Origin: Adiantum capillus-veneris
Taxonomy: Eukaryota; Streptophyta; Polypodiopsida; Polypodiales; Pteridaceae
Reading direction: 5' to 3'
Assembly (NCBI GenBank): GCA_014529385.2
Contig: CM043944.1
Span: 66,788,895 to 66,852,894, forward strand
Length of the DNA stretch: 64,000 bases
Shown here: piece after piece, positions 50,633 to 62,482 of the stretch
Layout: every line of letters starts with the position of its first letter
Position numbering within the stretch: position 1 is the stretch's first letter
The notes under the pieces: generated by a model
Told to the model about the DNA's origin: nothing
Seen by the model: the letters and a program-made list of their open reading frames with translations, nothing else
The model's database searches: none
Translations under genes and position numbers: made by a program

Positions 50633-50801
50633 GGTCAGTACAAGGGTCCTGTACCCTAACAACTAGGATAGTCATGGACTACGGCCAAGGGTCGGGCTAG
50701 GCAGTGTGGACAGGGGATCTGTCTAGGCAAGGGGCTAGGAGCCCGCCTATATAAAGGGAGGTTGGGAGGAGGATCCTAGAGTCTAGCTCCTAGTTCTTAC
50801 A
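50633..50801 (+). repeat. 3' LTR of element F
   Basis: 169 bp, matching the 5' LTR apart from a few changes; followed by the gtggg target copy. Confidence 0.92.
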
Positions 50802-50809
50802 GTGGGCAA

Positions 50810-50942
50810 TGATGGTGCAGCCAAAGTTAGTCAAAGCTAGCAGGTGGTCTATTCCAGGAAAAGGGTGCAGTCAAGTGCAGTGCAAAAGGCTAGGACGGGT
50901 TCCAAGGCCCTAGGCAGCCAAGGGATAGGGGATGGTTTCCGC

Positions 50943-51002
<60 letters not shown>

Positions 51003-51996
51003 GCCAAAGGTGGCCGTAGGATTGGGTGCAAAGGGAGGAGTTCCCGTAGCAGACAAGGTGAAAAAGAGAGAGGGATCTCGGAGGCCTTCAAAGTGTGCAA
51101 AGCCAATCCAAGGCTGGGCAAAGGCAAGGCTAAGTGGGCCAAGCAAGAAGCAAAGGATGAGCCGGACTGAGATGGTCAAAAAGTCAAAAAATCAAGCAGT
51201 GCAAGGATAAGCCCAAAGAGGGTAAAAATGAAGGTGAAGGAAAGTAAAAAAACTAAAAATTCCAAGAGGCAATAGCGACATCGCTATTGCACCCCCCAAG
51301 TGCAAAAGAGAGAAAGGGAGCAGAGAGAGAAAGGCGGTGCCCCCTTCCCAAAAGATACCAAAAATGGGTGCCATATGGACCAATTGAGGAGCAGTTTTCC
51401 CAAACTGAAGACTCCTCCTATAAAAGAAAAAAATTAATCAAATTAGGGGCTTCTTCTTAACTTGTTGGCTTAGATGTTTCTTGGCTTTTGAGTGCTCTTG
51501 GAGGCCTGCAAAGTAAATCTTTTGAATAGACGAGTGTACCTGTCAAAGCCCTTTGTATCTCTCTTGTGTAAATGGCCATGGTGATGGCAGTGTGAGTCTG
51601 TATAAGTGTTTGGTGAAGTGCAATCGAGCCATTTTTACATCGTCTTGTTGTTGTTTCTCCTTCCCCCCTTCTCTTTCTCCAGCTTTCACGGTTCTCCTCG
51701 GTGCCGGCTGTGTGGAAATGTGTGCCCCCCCGGCACCGATGGTGTTTTGAGTGAGAGAGTGAGATTGAGTTGTTGTGAGTGTGTGTAAGGGTGGAGACAG
51801 GCAGTGGTAGTAGGTGTGCCGTGTGTGGTGGATTTGTGGAGTGTATGAGGAGTGGCAATCGAGCAGGCGATGGTCTACTAGTGTGAGTCGTGTGTTCGAA
51901 GGTGTTTTCTGAGAGGATAGGGGTGTTGTGAATACCCTGAGCTATAGAGAGGCCCTTGTGTTTGTGTCGGGCGGGTTCCCCCATTCCCCCTCTCCA
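50810..51996 (+). repeat. 3' LTR of element E
   Basis: Starts TGATGGTGCAGCC after GGGGGTGGGCAA and ends CCCTCTCCA. The GA run has expanded to about 50 bp (50946-50997). Palindrome at 51269-51290; TATA-like TATAAAAG at 51419-51426. Confidence 0.88.
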
Positions 51997-53035
51997 ATGT
52001 CTGTGAAGTACACAAAGTACTTATATGTGGAGATACTTAAACACTCAGTGACAAGAGTGAGAGCGGCCCTCATTATCTTACTCCACGCATGAATTCCTTG
52101 AATTCCTACATCTTGGTGACAACCTTTGCCCATGCATATTCCATGAATCTTGAAGCATGTTGGAACAACATGTCTCCTCTAGAAGCCTGAGAATTTGTAG
52201 CATAGTTAAACAATACTTGTTCACTAAGACCATGAATTCATCAGCATGACTTAAACTCCTTGAATTGAGTGTCATGATAAAATGATCATGTTCACTTGAG
52301 TGTTGGGTTGGAGAAACTTTTCCTCCGGTTTCAAAATATGTCCATAAAATAGTGACATAACTAAATTGTCATGGGTGAGAGATTCCTTACATATAACCAT
52401 ATATGAGCCGAATAACAGTGACAAGATAAATGCCAAAATAAACTATTGATCCCAAAGCTCGAGATAGACTTAATCATAAATGAGCCATCGAAAATAGATG
52501 AGGCAACATAAATTCCATAAGAAATCAAGATCATGATTCCAATTAAAAGTGGAAAAAATAAAGGCCAATCCGGTAAATCAAAAATATTGCCATCTATCTG
52601 TCAAGATGATAAAAACTCTATATACACAGCATTTGCAACCTTGTGCATAGCTTGTGTAACTGCTCTTGAAACCCAACATTGAAGTGAAACGGTTGATCTT
52701 ACAAGAAATAAGCTCATACTTGCCTCCTTGTAAGAAACATGACTCATAGCCTAGCTACATGTTAAACAAACGGTGCTTGTCTAACCTTGCTTGTGCTTTA
52801 GCTGAGTAAATAGATACATGATGTATCCAATACACTCAGTTGATTCTATACTTGCATCTTGCAAGCCACCAACATTCCATCCATGTGGTGCATACATTGA
52901 AGCATACATAACTTCATCTTTACTAAGACTTCTCTCATATGCATGAGTATGATGCATAGGTATCAATGCAATACCTTGCTTACCTCCCTTAATAAGCACC
53001 TTTTGTAGCTGTAGGGCATAGTGGAGTATACTATG
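51997..53035. other. Unclassified DNA between elements E and G
   Basis: No confident gene. On the minus strand an open frame from the LTR G border down to 52781 looks somewhat protein-like (GIALIPMHHTHAYERSLSKDEV, then HGWNVGGLQDASIES). I do not recognise a family, and its start lies inside LTR G. The same strand is not open further downstream. Confidence 0.4.
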
Positions 53036-53978
53036 TGTTTGGAGGTGATAACAACATACAAGTGCCCACCTAGCCAAGGCGCCCGTTGGGTCAGCCGGCC
53101 AAAGTTTTGATGTGGTCACATTATTTTTCTGATGTTTAATACATCAAACCGTGTAAAAGTCTAATGAGAATTGCCTATATCAAGTCTGAGTCAAAGATAT
53201 AATTTTTCCAATGATGTATGTAAAGGTCCATGAGAAGTTGGCCATCGGCCACTTTAGAAAGCCCTAGGTATATAATACACTAAGGTAAGTGGGAAAGGGG
53301 AGATCATTTTTTTGAAGATAAGGGACTACTGCGTTACGTACAGAGAGCTTCCTCTTTGCTCAAACTTGTAATCATCGCTTCTGTGGCTACGGTAATCCAA
53401 ATTCAGTTTTGTTTCTTGCATTGTGTTTCTCTTACTCTACTCTTTCATTCAAGTGTAAGCATTCAAGATTCGGTGAAGGTTTCAAACGCATCCGTTTAGG
53501 CCTTAAATCGTTGTTTTGAGTGTTTATATGCGTATTTTATGTTGTTTTGACCTTAGGAGAGGCTTTAGGGACCTAAAAACGACCCTTTAGGATCATCAGT
53601 TTACTATTTCTACGTACTGTGGGACGAACCATCGCGATCTTTGTACCTCTTCAGCATGCTGTGAGACAGTGATAGGATATGTTCCTTATAGTCCCCTGTA
53701 GCTTCCCTTCAAGTTTTGTGCGATTCCGATATGATTTGCATGGTGAACGAGCGTGATGACTGTAAAGCTGTGTAGAAAGACATAGGCAAATTACTTGGAT
53801 TTGGTGCGATTGATTTTCTTGTAGAGTTAGTAGTTTCATCTCTTCGAGTTCACTCCATTAGGATTGACACCCTAGTGAGTTTCCATGCCTCATCCGAGTC
53901 GCTTCCCCTGTATCGATAAATTTATGTTGATGCTTGAGAGCTATGCTATGGACGTCCGTCGTGGCGACCCGCAAACAT
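53036..53978 (+). repeat. 5' LTR of element G
   Basis: TGTTTGGAGGTGATAACAAC to CCGCAAACA, 943 bp. TATA-like TATATAATA at about 53269-53277. It also contains ATCGCGATCTTTGTACCTC near 53631, a single degenerate copy of the leader palindrome motif. Confidence 0.9.
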
Positions 53979-53979
53979 T

Positions 53980-53998
53980 GGCGCCGTTGCCAGGGAAT
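53980..53998 (+). other. Primer-binding site of element G (Asp-tRNA type)
   Basis: TGGCGCCGTTGCC one base after the LTR end, the classical Asp-tRNA primer site used by many Athila and Tat elements in plants. Confidence 0.88.
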
Positions 53999-54379
53999 GA
54001 ATCTTAGGTGATGAGTGACCGAGTGCGTATTCCGAGTTTTCTTATTGTTCCAAAAGATAATTTCCATTCCATTTACATTTCAGTGAAGCATCTAGACAGA
54101 GGTTTAGTGCTTAGTGGAGTCTAGGGTCGGGGGACTGGCTAGATCTACTCTTGAGAGATATAGGGAGTTGTGAGTGAGGTTGCTTTAAGCATTTTTTCTC
54201 TTCAAATTTCTTTGTATCGATTGACTACTAATCCATCATCCATTTTTTATCCTGTTTGTTTTGTTTGATTCATTTTCTTATGTTCTTTCATTTCTGTACT
54301 TAGGAGTAGGATAAGTAAATCACATTCTAGTCAGATTTGGGGCAAAAGATAGAGTCAAAAACACCAGAAAACCATAACT

Positions 54380-56460
54380 TTGGCAAAAGGGCCATAAGAC
54401 TGAAATTAAAAAATCTGACCAAACAGAGCTGAAATTGATTCAAATCACAAAGTGGTGGCACCAAACACTGGGAAATACTTCTCAGTGAGAGCCTGTAAAA
54501 TTTCATTAGATTTGGCCTTTGTACTACGATTGCGATCGGTGTACCTCAGTGTTAGAATTGTACAAGATTTGACATGTGCCTTCGTGATAAGATTCCGAAC
54601 AAGTTTGTCTAAAACAACCACACCCGAAAACATCAAAAAACAAGAAAATCAGGCCACTTGGACAAAACCAGCTTGACAAACCCAGAAAGTGCAAAATGTT
54701 GGCTTTTAGTGATCCAAATGCAAAGTGACTTGGGGAATAGCCTTAGAACACCTGTGTCTACAAGCACACCAAAATTGGTATGATTTGGCCTCTGTACTAC
54801 GATCGTGATTGGTGTACCTCAGTGTCAGAATTGTACAAGATTTGACATGTGCCTTCCTGATAAGATTCTGAACAAGTTTGTCTAAAACAACCACACCCAA
54901 AAACATCAAAAATCAAGGAAATCGGGCCACTTGGGTAAAACTAGCCTGACAAACCCAGAAAGTGCAAAATCTTGACTTTTGGTGATCCAAATGCAAAAAG
55001 ACTTGGGGGATAGCCTTAAAACATTAGTGTCTACAAGCATGCCAAATTTGGTCTAATTTGGGCTCAGAACTACGATCGCGATCGGTGTACCTAAGTGCCA
55101 GATTTTGACCAGATTTCATTTGTGGACTCCCCAAGTATATACAAACATAAAAGTCTAAAGGACCTAGGGTCAAAAACCACAAGAAACAGGTCAAAACCAC
55201 TGAATACAGATCCAAGTCAAAAATTGCTTAACTGGCATAGAAATTGATTTTCAGTAGACCAAAACACATCAAACTAGGAAGAAACCATACAGAGGGATAG
55301 CCTGTACACAGGACAATCCCAGATAGCTTTCAAATCCCAAATCAAGCATCAAAATCAGATCAAACTGACAGATTCTGGAAAACAGACACTTCCAGCCAAG
55401 AAATGGTAAATTCTTGACTTTTTTGAGTCCAAATACAAAAAGATTTGACATGTAGTCTTAAAATAGCCTAGTGAACAAGCCGATGAAGTTTCATTCAATT
55501 TGGGCTCCAAACTACGATCGCGATTGGTGTACCTCAGTGCCAGATTTTGACCAGACTTTACCCACACATACACCTAGGTTATATAAGATACCAAGAATTT
55601 TCAAAATTCAAAAAAAAAAAGCCAAAAACAGCAGAGAGTCAGGAAACCACTGCAGCAGACCAAGAAAATGACTTTTTCTTGTCCAAATTCAAAAAGATTT
55701 GGGGAGTAGACTGTACACATCATTGTCTACCATATACACAAGTTTCATCCAATTTGGGCTCAAAGCTACGATCGCGATCGGTGTACCATATTGACATTTT
55801 GAGTTGACACTTGGTGAGTAGGTAGCTGATAACTAGACAAACAACTTTCTCAGAAGAACCTGGGTCAAAAAACCAAAAGACAGTTGTCAAATAGGGCAAA
55901 CACTGATTACTGATCCTTCAGACCAAAATTTTGAGAAAATTCAAGTTTTTGTGATCCAAATGCAAAATGGGTTTGGGAATAGACTATTCATACCCTTGTC
56001 TATCAAATCCTAAAATTTCATGCAAAAAGGAGCTGGAACACCGATCGCGATCGGTGTACCTTAGTGACATTTTGGATTGAAAATTTATGTGTAGGTAGCT
56101 GACATCTAGTGCAACATATTTTCCAAAAGAAGCAAGGTCAAAAAAGCAAAAGAAAGTGGCCAAACGTCCCAGTTACACAATCAGGCCAATAACTGAAAAA
56201 CCACCTGGGATTTGGGTTTTCATTGGTCAAAACATCTCCAAATTCAAAAATACAAAGACACTTGGTATCAAGACATCAAGGGCTAGCTACTGTGCAAAAA
56301 TCTTCCAAATCTGTGACATGGGGTCAACGATCGCGATCCGTGTACCTCTACATAGTGGGGGTATCTGACTTCATAAGTTTGTAGACCTACTTCAGTACAT
56401 CCCAAATCTCAAGTTTGAGCTAAAAATACCTTCGGGAGGCCAAGATACTGAGACTGTGTT
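54380..56460 (+). repeat. Diverged tandem leader repeats with CGATCGCGATCG palindrome
   Basis: Seven copies of a loose unit, mostly 255-290 bp apart (one gap of about 440 bp). Each has a (G)TCCAAATnCAAAA-like block, a TTTGGGCTC-like block and then CGATCGCGATCGGTGTACC. Palindrome positions are 54527, 54800, 55073, 55515, 55769, 56042 and 56328. Three are perfect; 54527, 54800 and 55515 differ only by C-to-T changes; 56328 has one other change. The open frames read from the opposite strand here (with LRYTDRDRS) reflect the repeats and are not regarded as genes. Confidence 0.85.
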
Positions 56461-56796
56461 CTGGTCCTGAGACTGTTTTGAGTGCTGTTTCAAGAGCAGT
56501 TCACCAAAAGTGCTCTAACTTTTGATAGACAACTCCAAATTGAGTCACGTATAGCTAGGAAGAAAGCTTGCGGGAAATAGCACACACCTAGACCAAGGTT
56601 TTGGTTTTAGAGCTGAATTTTTCTAGGTGTCCTAAATCCAAACTTTTAGGGTACCCCAAGACCAATTTCCAGAGACCAAAAAGTAACAAATTCCTAACTT
56701 TTTAGAGACTTGACCAGGGGCAAAAAGGGATTGTGTGCACTAAGCCAAGGTGTTCTTATCAAGGACCATCTTGAGAGTATTGAGTGAAGCTTAAAC

Positions 56797-59783
56797 ATGA
56801 CAACTCATCCATCATTAGGGTTTCCCACTCAACTCAGAGCTATGCCACCTACACAAACAACCAGAAATACTGCAACACCCATAACAAGAGGGTTGAGACA
56901 AGACCATGAGGCTTATCAATCATATCAAGCCAAACCTCAAGGCATGGCTCATGGATATTTGTCAAGTGATCATGTAGCTCACGAGAAGCCAAACCAATGA
57001 GCTAAAATACGGGATTTTGGAAGAGCAAAAGTGGAAATTGCTCGAGACTTAGAGGAAAAGCATCCGGTAATCAACAAACCCAATGTGAGGCTCATCAAAG
57101 CCAATGAATTCAAGAGAGTGCTTACAGATTACACTCATGAGGGATTATATAGACTCACAAACGGGGATACATACATCTTCTACAGCTGTGTAGAGCCCAA
57201 TGCCAGGGAGTTGACCACCCATAAGAACCTCTATGCATTCACATATACAGATGCCAATGGAGTGCAGTTTTAATGGTAGATAAGTATGGAAGAGAGTACA
57301 AACTTGTATATCCAATTGACTTAGAGAGATACATATACAAGGGTACTCCGATTCCTACTTACTTTCAGCCAAAAACAATGCCATAGCGCATATCAAAGGG
57401 GATTCCACCAGGATTTGCTCCAAGATGAGAAGAAGGAACGAGGGATGTCCTTGTGAGAGACCCCAACACGCTGAGATACATGGTTGAACTAGAACCAATG
57501 AGACCATATCAATTGGCCAAATGTGTCAAGAAGAAGTATGATGGATTAAGGGATCCATACGTATACACATCCTTGTTCAAACAAGTGTTAAGAGCCGAAC
57601 AAGTATTTTATTTTCATACACAGTATGAGGGATTTGGCTTGACCTTGGAAGGGATAGCATTGAATTGGTTCCAACCGCCGTTGGACAAAAATGCCTTCTC
57701 AAACATTGAACAACTGCTGCAAGAATTTGTTGTGGAGTTCTCTAAAAGGGGAATCAAGCATAACACAGTGTCCCAAATCTATGCATTCAAGCAAAAAGAA
57801 GATGAGAGAGTGAAGGAAGCATCGCTACGCTTCAAACAATATATAGAGAGATGTCCTGAACACGAGTTACCACAGGATGAAAGATTATCAATTCTCTTCA
57901 TAGAGGGTTTGAAAATTGAAATTCTCAAGAAAGATTTTCACTTAAAAGGATGTACTTCCTTTGAACAAGTCACGAGAGAAGCGTTATACCTAGTTGACAA
58001 TTGTAAAGCCTATGGCGAGGAAATTGGTGATACAAAGATCACTATGGATAATGCTTCTTTAGCATCTAGTGAAACCAACACAAGGCAAGTGGTTATGTCT
58101 CAATTAATAACCAGCCTAGATGAGCTAGCAGCGCAAGTAGCACAATGAATAAAATGGTGTGCCATTGAGCAAAAATGGACCAATCATGAGATGAGTGAGT
58201 GCAACTATAATCAAACCTACATGAGGGGGATACTATTTGGACATCAAATAGAAAAACAAATTCCATTACCAAATCATCCACTATTTCAAAATAGGGTTGT
58301 ACCAAGGGCTTTACAAAGAGCTGAGGTATCACAACCTAGGCTAGGGCAAGAACCTATGAGAAAACTCTATTCATTGAATGAGGACACTCTGATGTTCATA
58401 GCCAATCAAGAGCGTAGACTAGACACCATTCTGGCTAAGCAAGAACAACCATCAATTGTGCCACCAGTGACTCAACAAGATGGACCATGCTACAAGTGTG
58501 GAAGTAATTATTGGGCCAAGAATTGTTCTCATGTAGAGATAATTGGATATTGTTTGGAGTGTGCCATTACACACGTTGTTCCAAATTGTCCAAAACACCC
58601 AAAAAAACAGGTGAAAACAACAATGAATTTTGTGGGAGTGTTACCCTCTCTAAGTGGATCAAAGGCAGAACCCAAAATTCCTGTGAAGGTAGTGACTAGA
58701 GCCCAAGCAAAAGAAAATGATGAGGACCAAGCTAATGAGGAGAAAGATCAACAACCCAAACAAGGGGAAACAACTAGTGTGTCAATGAGGACTGGGAGAA
58801 AATCCTGGAAAGCCAAAAGAGACAGAATTAAATAAAAAACAATTACAAATCAAACTGCACTACAAACAAAATCACAAGAGACAAAGGAGCAGTTAAAACA
58901 AGAACGAGAAAACGAAACGGTGGTGAGCGATAAGAAACCAAGGAAGGTGCCTTCCGGAGGATTGGTGTTGGTAGACAAAGTCCTAGAGCCATTAGATGCT
59001 GCATTGGAAGCATATGAGGCTAGATTAAAACCCAACCAAACCCTAGAGCAATGAGGGATGAAATATCCTCATGCTGAGGTAGAGATAGAGAGGTTGAAAA
59101 TGTGTAAGGAATTGGTAAAAGCTGCACAGGCAATGATGGAGCCTGAAGCACCAATTCCACCTCCAGAAACAAAACCAAAAAATGTTGGATTTGAAATGCC
59201 TAAGGCAAAGGTTGTTGAAACATTAACTCAAAGAAACATTGAGCTAGAATCACGAAAGGATGTGCAAGCAAAGACTGCAGCACAAGAAACCAACAGCCTA
59301 GATATTCAACTAGATGATCAAGTAGTGGCCAACACCACTAATGATGCAAGGTCAAGATCACAATTTATGGCACCTATCCTAGAGATAGATGATCCATGGC
59401 CAAATGAATTGTGGGAAGCAATTAGAAGTGCAAAAGATGGAAGTGTGACTTCCCAATCTACACCCATGATTGAGGTCAATATAGGGCATGAAGTCTATTA
59501 GGGAGACATTCAATCTCTAAATGGAGATGCAGGGACGAAAGTTTCAATTGAAAGAAAACTAGAGTCCTTGAAGACCTTACCCTCATACATAGGAGAACAT
59601 GAGGCAGACTCAAAGGCTAGAGTGGTTCCATCTCAGAGGAAATCCATATCCAAGATGATGGATACAAAGAGTATGCAAGAGTTGATGTCAGCTCCAATAC
59701 AGTGCACCATTACTCTATCTGAACTGCTTAAGATTAAACCACATGTATGGGATGAATTAGGCAACAATTTAAAATGGGATTAA
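56797..59783 (+). pseudogene. Gag polyprotein of element G
   Basis: The frame starts at ATG 56797 (MTTHPSLGFPTQ). TGA at 56998 interrupts the first part; the frame changes near 57271. The second phase carries YKLVYPIDLERY, the gag core (FGLTLEGIALNWFQPP, YAFKQKEDERVKEASLRF), then cysteine clusters C-x2-C-x4-W-x3-C and C-x2-C-x3-H-x4-C at about 58489-58590. The first cluster has Trp where His belongs. Coiled-coil-like, K/E-rich sequence follows to 59783. Stops at 58146 (TGA), 58833 (TAA), 59052 (TGA) and 59499 (TAG) keep the same phase. Gag is longer than the B and C gags. Confidence 0.8.
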
Positions 59784-62482
59784 AGATACCTCTTCAAGAT
59801 CTATCCTCAAATGAACAATCAAACAAAACTCAACAAGAAAGTGCAAACGCTAAACCTGTGCCAATAAACAAGGTGGGGGAATATTGCGAAGGAGAAGAAG
59901 GAAACACCACCTTACCTGTGGAGCACAAAGGAGTTAAAACATTGTCTATACTTGATAGTGGGGCTGGAGTAGCCATAGCCACAAAAGAAATTTGGGAAAA
60001 ATGGGGTAGACCAGCGCTTAGGAAAACTAGAATGAAGTTGCAACTTGCAGGTGGATACAAGGAAAAACCTCTGGGTATCCTAGAGCAAATTATTGTGGCT
60101 TCTTGTGGGATTGAATATAAACATACATTTGCAATAGTAGACTTTGAAAAAGGGAACAATTTTGATATCATTTTAGGAAGACCTTTCATGCGTCAACTTA
60201 AGATGGTTCAAGATTGGGGCTATGACTATATCTACTTGAGACATAAAAAGATCACCACAAAAATAAGCATAAAATACCATAGCTATAGAGATGTGAATAG
60301 AACTCCTTTAGAAGAGATTGACTCTACTATAGCCAATGGGAAAGAGATACCTGTGTGGCTACAAACCAAACAAGAACTTTGGATGTGTCGTGCTTCGAAG
60401 TGTGGAAGCTCAGTGAAGGAGGATTGCATCCTAGAAAGATCAATCAACGATGAAGCTTACATACCGGAACCCTTTCCAGAGCAATTATTTGAACCCTTTG
60501 GATGGGATCAAATACTAGTGATTCTTGATGTGTGTGTGAATGAGGTGACTCCGACTAAATTTTGTGATGAGGAAGTGTATGATATAACTCCCGTATTTAC
60601 GATAAAGGTGTTGAAAGAAGCTAACAAGATTTGTGAGTGTGAAGGCAAAAAAGGTGAAACAGATAGCTACGTCATGGAGCATGATGCCAAAGTGCACATG
60701 AAGAAAGCAGGGAAACCACAAGAATATGTCATTATTGACATACCTGAAGAAACAAAGAAGCCGACTCCAGAAAAGGTGCAAATGAAAGTGGATGAAGGAG
60801 AAAAGCTTCCAAGTTCAACGGCAAATCTTCAACAAATGCAAGATCAAAAGAAGAACAGGGACAAGGAAGAAGATGGACTATCTCCTATGATGATCAAATT
60901 CAATTTATGCGGACAAACAGGGCTCAAGGTTACATGTTCGGCCGCAATAGATCCAGAAGCAACAAAGAATCTAATGATTTATGGAATGTGGATCATGATG
61001 GGAAAGCCACCAATCAATGAGCTAGAAGAAACACTTTACACAAGCTCGAAAATGCCGATTCCTAGCTTTGGAGTGGCAGAAGCTGTACTCAAATTGAGTA
61101 CCGGAGAGTATAAAGATACTTTCCACATAATCAACTCCCATCATATCAAAGAGAGTCTGGTCCTGGCAGAAAGCTGGAGAAACATCTTCTTTCAACAACA
61201 ATCAAAAGCTTCAACAACAACAACGGTGAGACTCCATGAAGCTTCTCAAATCCATGCAGAGAAGAAATCACCAACCATCACGGAAAAAGGTAAAGCAAAG
61301 GTAAACATTGAAGTATATCAACCTCGCCAGACGACTTTACCTTCAACGAGCTTCCATCAAATTTTCCACGAAGACTCTACATCAAGAGCCACACCATCAA
61401 CAATGCAATGGAAACCAAAGCAAAGAGTCTACCAACCAAAGTTTCCATCACAAAAAAGCATCCAGAAGAAGTGGAAGAATTTCAATCAAGTGTTGGTATC
61501 GAAAGTGCACATCCAAGTCAAAGACCCAGTTTGGATACATGAAACACGGGTTCAACCACAACAACAAAAGGTGACAGGGTGGATAGCATCAAATGAGTCA
61601 ATCACTACTCAAGGCTACTTCCAAGGAAACACTAATGTTTGGGCTAAAAAGCCTAAAGTAGCAGCCTAGAACTACCCACATCAACCAACGAGTTCTACAA
61701 GGAACAAGACGCGCTATCAACAAAATAAAAACAACTCAAGCAGGAGAAAGAACAACAAAAAAGAACAGAAGAAAAGACCTTCCAAGAAAGCAACACAACA
61801 AGTATGGGTACCAAAGTCAAACTTCAACGAAGCTACCCAACACAAACAGATGCAACAGCAGATGATTCTAGTTAAGCTAATTGAAGCACAAGGATTCTAT
61901 GAAGGTAACACCCAAATATGGTTACCCAAAGTAGTTGCTCAACCTAGAGCCACTAAGACCAACCAAGTAGCAAAGGACCTCACACAAAGACAATCAACAA
62001 CAACAAAGATCCAATGGAAATCAAGCACAACCAAGGGAGAAACAACCTCAAAATGGATCCCTCCTCTTCTACTACAAAATCAAGGCTTTTACAATGGAAA
62101 TCGTCAGGTTTGGATACCAAAGCCTAGTGTCCATCATATTATAGAAGAAGATAAAATGCCAAAGACGATCACACAAGGACCAAAAACAAGATGGGTTCCA
62201 AAATTGCTAGTGGAAACTCAATCAGAGAGAACCCACACATCTCGACAATCGCTTCTCATGGAAATTAATGCAAAGGCTACATCAAGCCCTATCAGAGCTG
62301 AAGGACTTGTTTTACAAAGAAGTATCAACATACAACAAGCAAGTCAAGAGGAGCCAAAATATGCCAACCTACTCGACAAAATGGTGGCATCCAAAGACCA
62401 AAGCAATGATAGAGGCCTTAATCTCAAGAACTTATGGCATTGGGTTTCAGGCCATGAACAGGTAAGTCCAAGTCGCCATTAA
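59774..62482 (+). pseudogene. Protease polyprotein of element G with second retropepsin-like domain and W-x-PK repeats
   Basis: One phase runs from 59774 to TAA 62480, with a single TAG at 61667. Residues about 55-150 are a retropepsin: S-I-L-D-S-G-A-G (Asp at 59954), later GILEQIIV and D-I-I-L-G-R-P-F. Residues about 375-475 repeat the same pattern: S-A-A-I-D-P-E-A (Asp at 60950), GVAEAVLKL, YKDTFHII and ESLVLAESW, but the active-site Gly is lost. A charged linker of about 200 residues joins them. The C-terminal part repeats a short motif: QGYFQGNTNVWAKKP, QQVWVPK, QGFYEGNTQIWLPK, QGFYNGNRQVWIPK and RWVPK. No RT follows. It overlaps the end of the gag frame by ten bases in a different phase. 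Confidence 0.75.

Larger units (their letters stand above)
44969..50801 (+). mobile_element. Complete chromovirus-type Ty3/gypsy retrotransposon F
   Basis: About 5.83 kb, with short LTRs of 170 and 169 bp (44969-45138 and 50633-50801). The target duplication gtggg is perfect on both sides (44964-44968 and 50802-50806). The primer site matches initiator Met-tRNA. Gag, zinc knuckle, protease, RT, RNase H, integrase and a C-terminal chromodomain occur in order, the chromovirus arrangement. All are broken by stops and frameshifts, and the integrase has lost its catalytic Glu. Short LTRs and length resemble Reina-like chromoviruses, but I do not assign the clade. Confidence 0.93.
41755..51996 (+). 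mobile_element. Gag-only non-autonomous LTR retrotransposon E, interrupted by F
   Basis: LTRs at 41755-42941 and 50810-51996 are both 1187 bp when started at TG. Internal DNA is 42942-44968 plus the few bases after F, about 2 kb in all. It has the primer site TGGTGCCCCCAC and a polypurine tract, and encodes only a gag-like region and an acidic tail, with no protease, RT or integrase motif. This fits terminal-repeat retrotransposons with a gag domain. No clear target duplication: flanks are aactt and atgtc. Chromovirus F sits just upstream of E's 3' LTR, between the polypurine tract and the LTR. Confidence 0.85.

Noticed and set aside
52781-53119. 112-codon minus-strand ORF
   Set aside because: It starts inside LTR G and reads out into flanking DNA; part looks protein-like, but I find no family, splice context or continuation.
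54445-55573. Series of similar minus-strand ORFs with LRYTDRDRS-like motif
   Set aside because: They follow the tandem leader repeats of G; frames break in several units and the conserved part is the palindrome itself.
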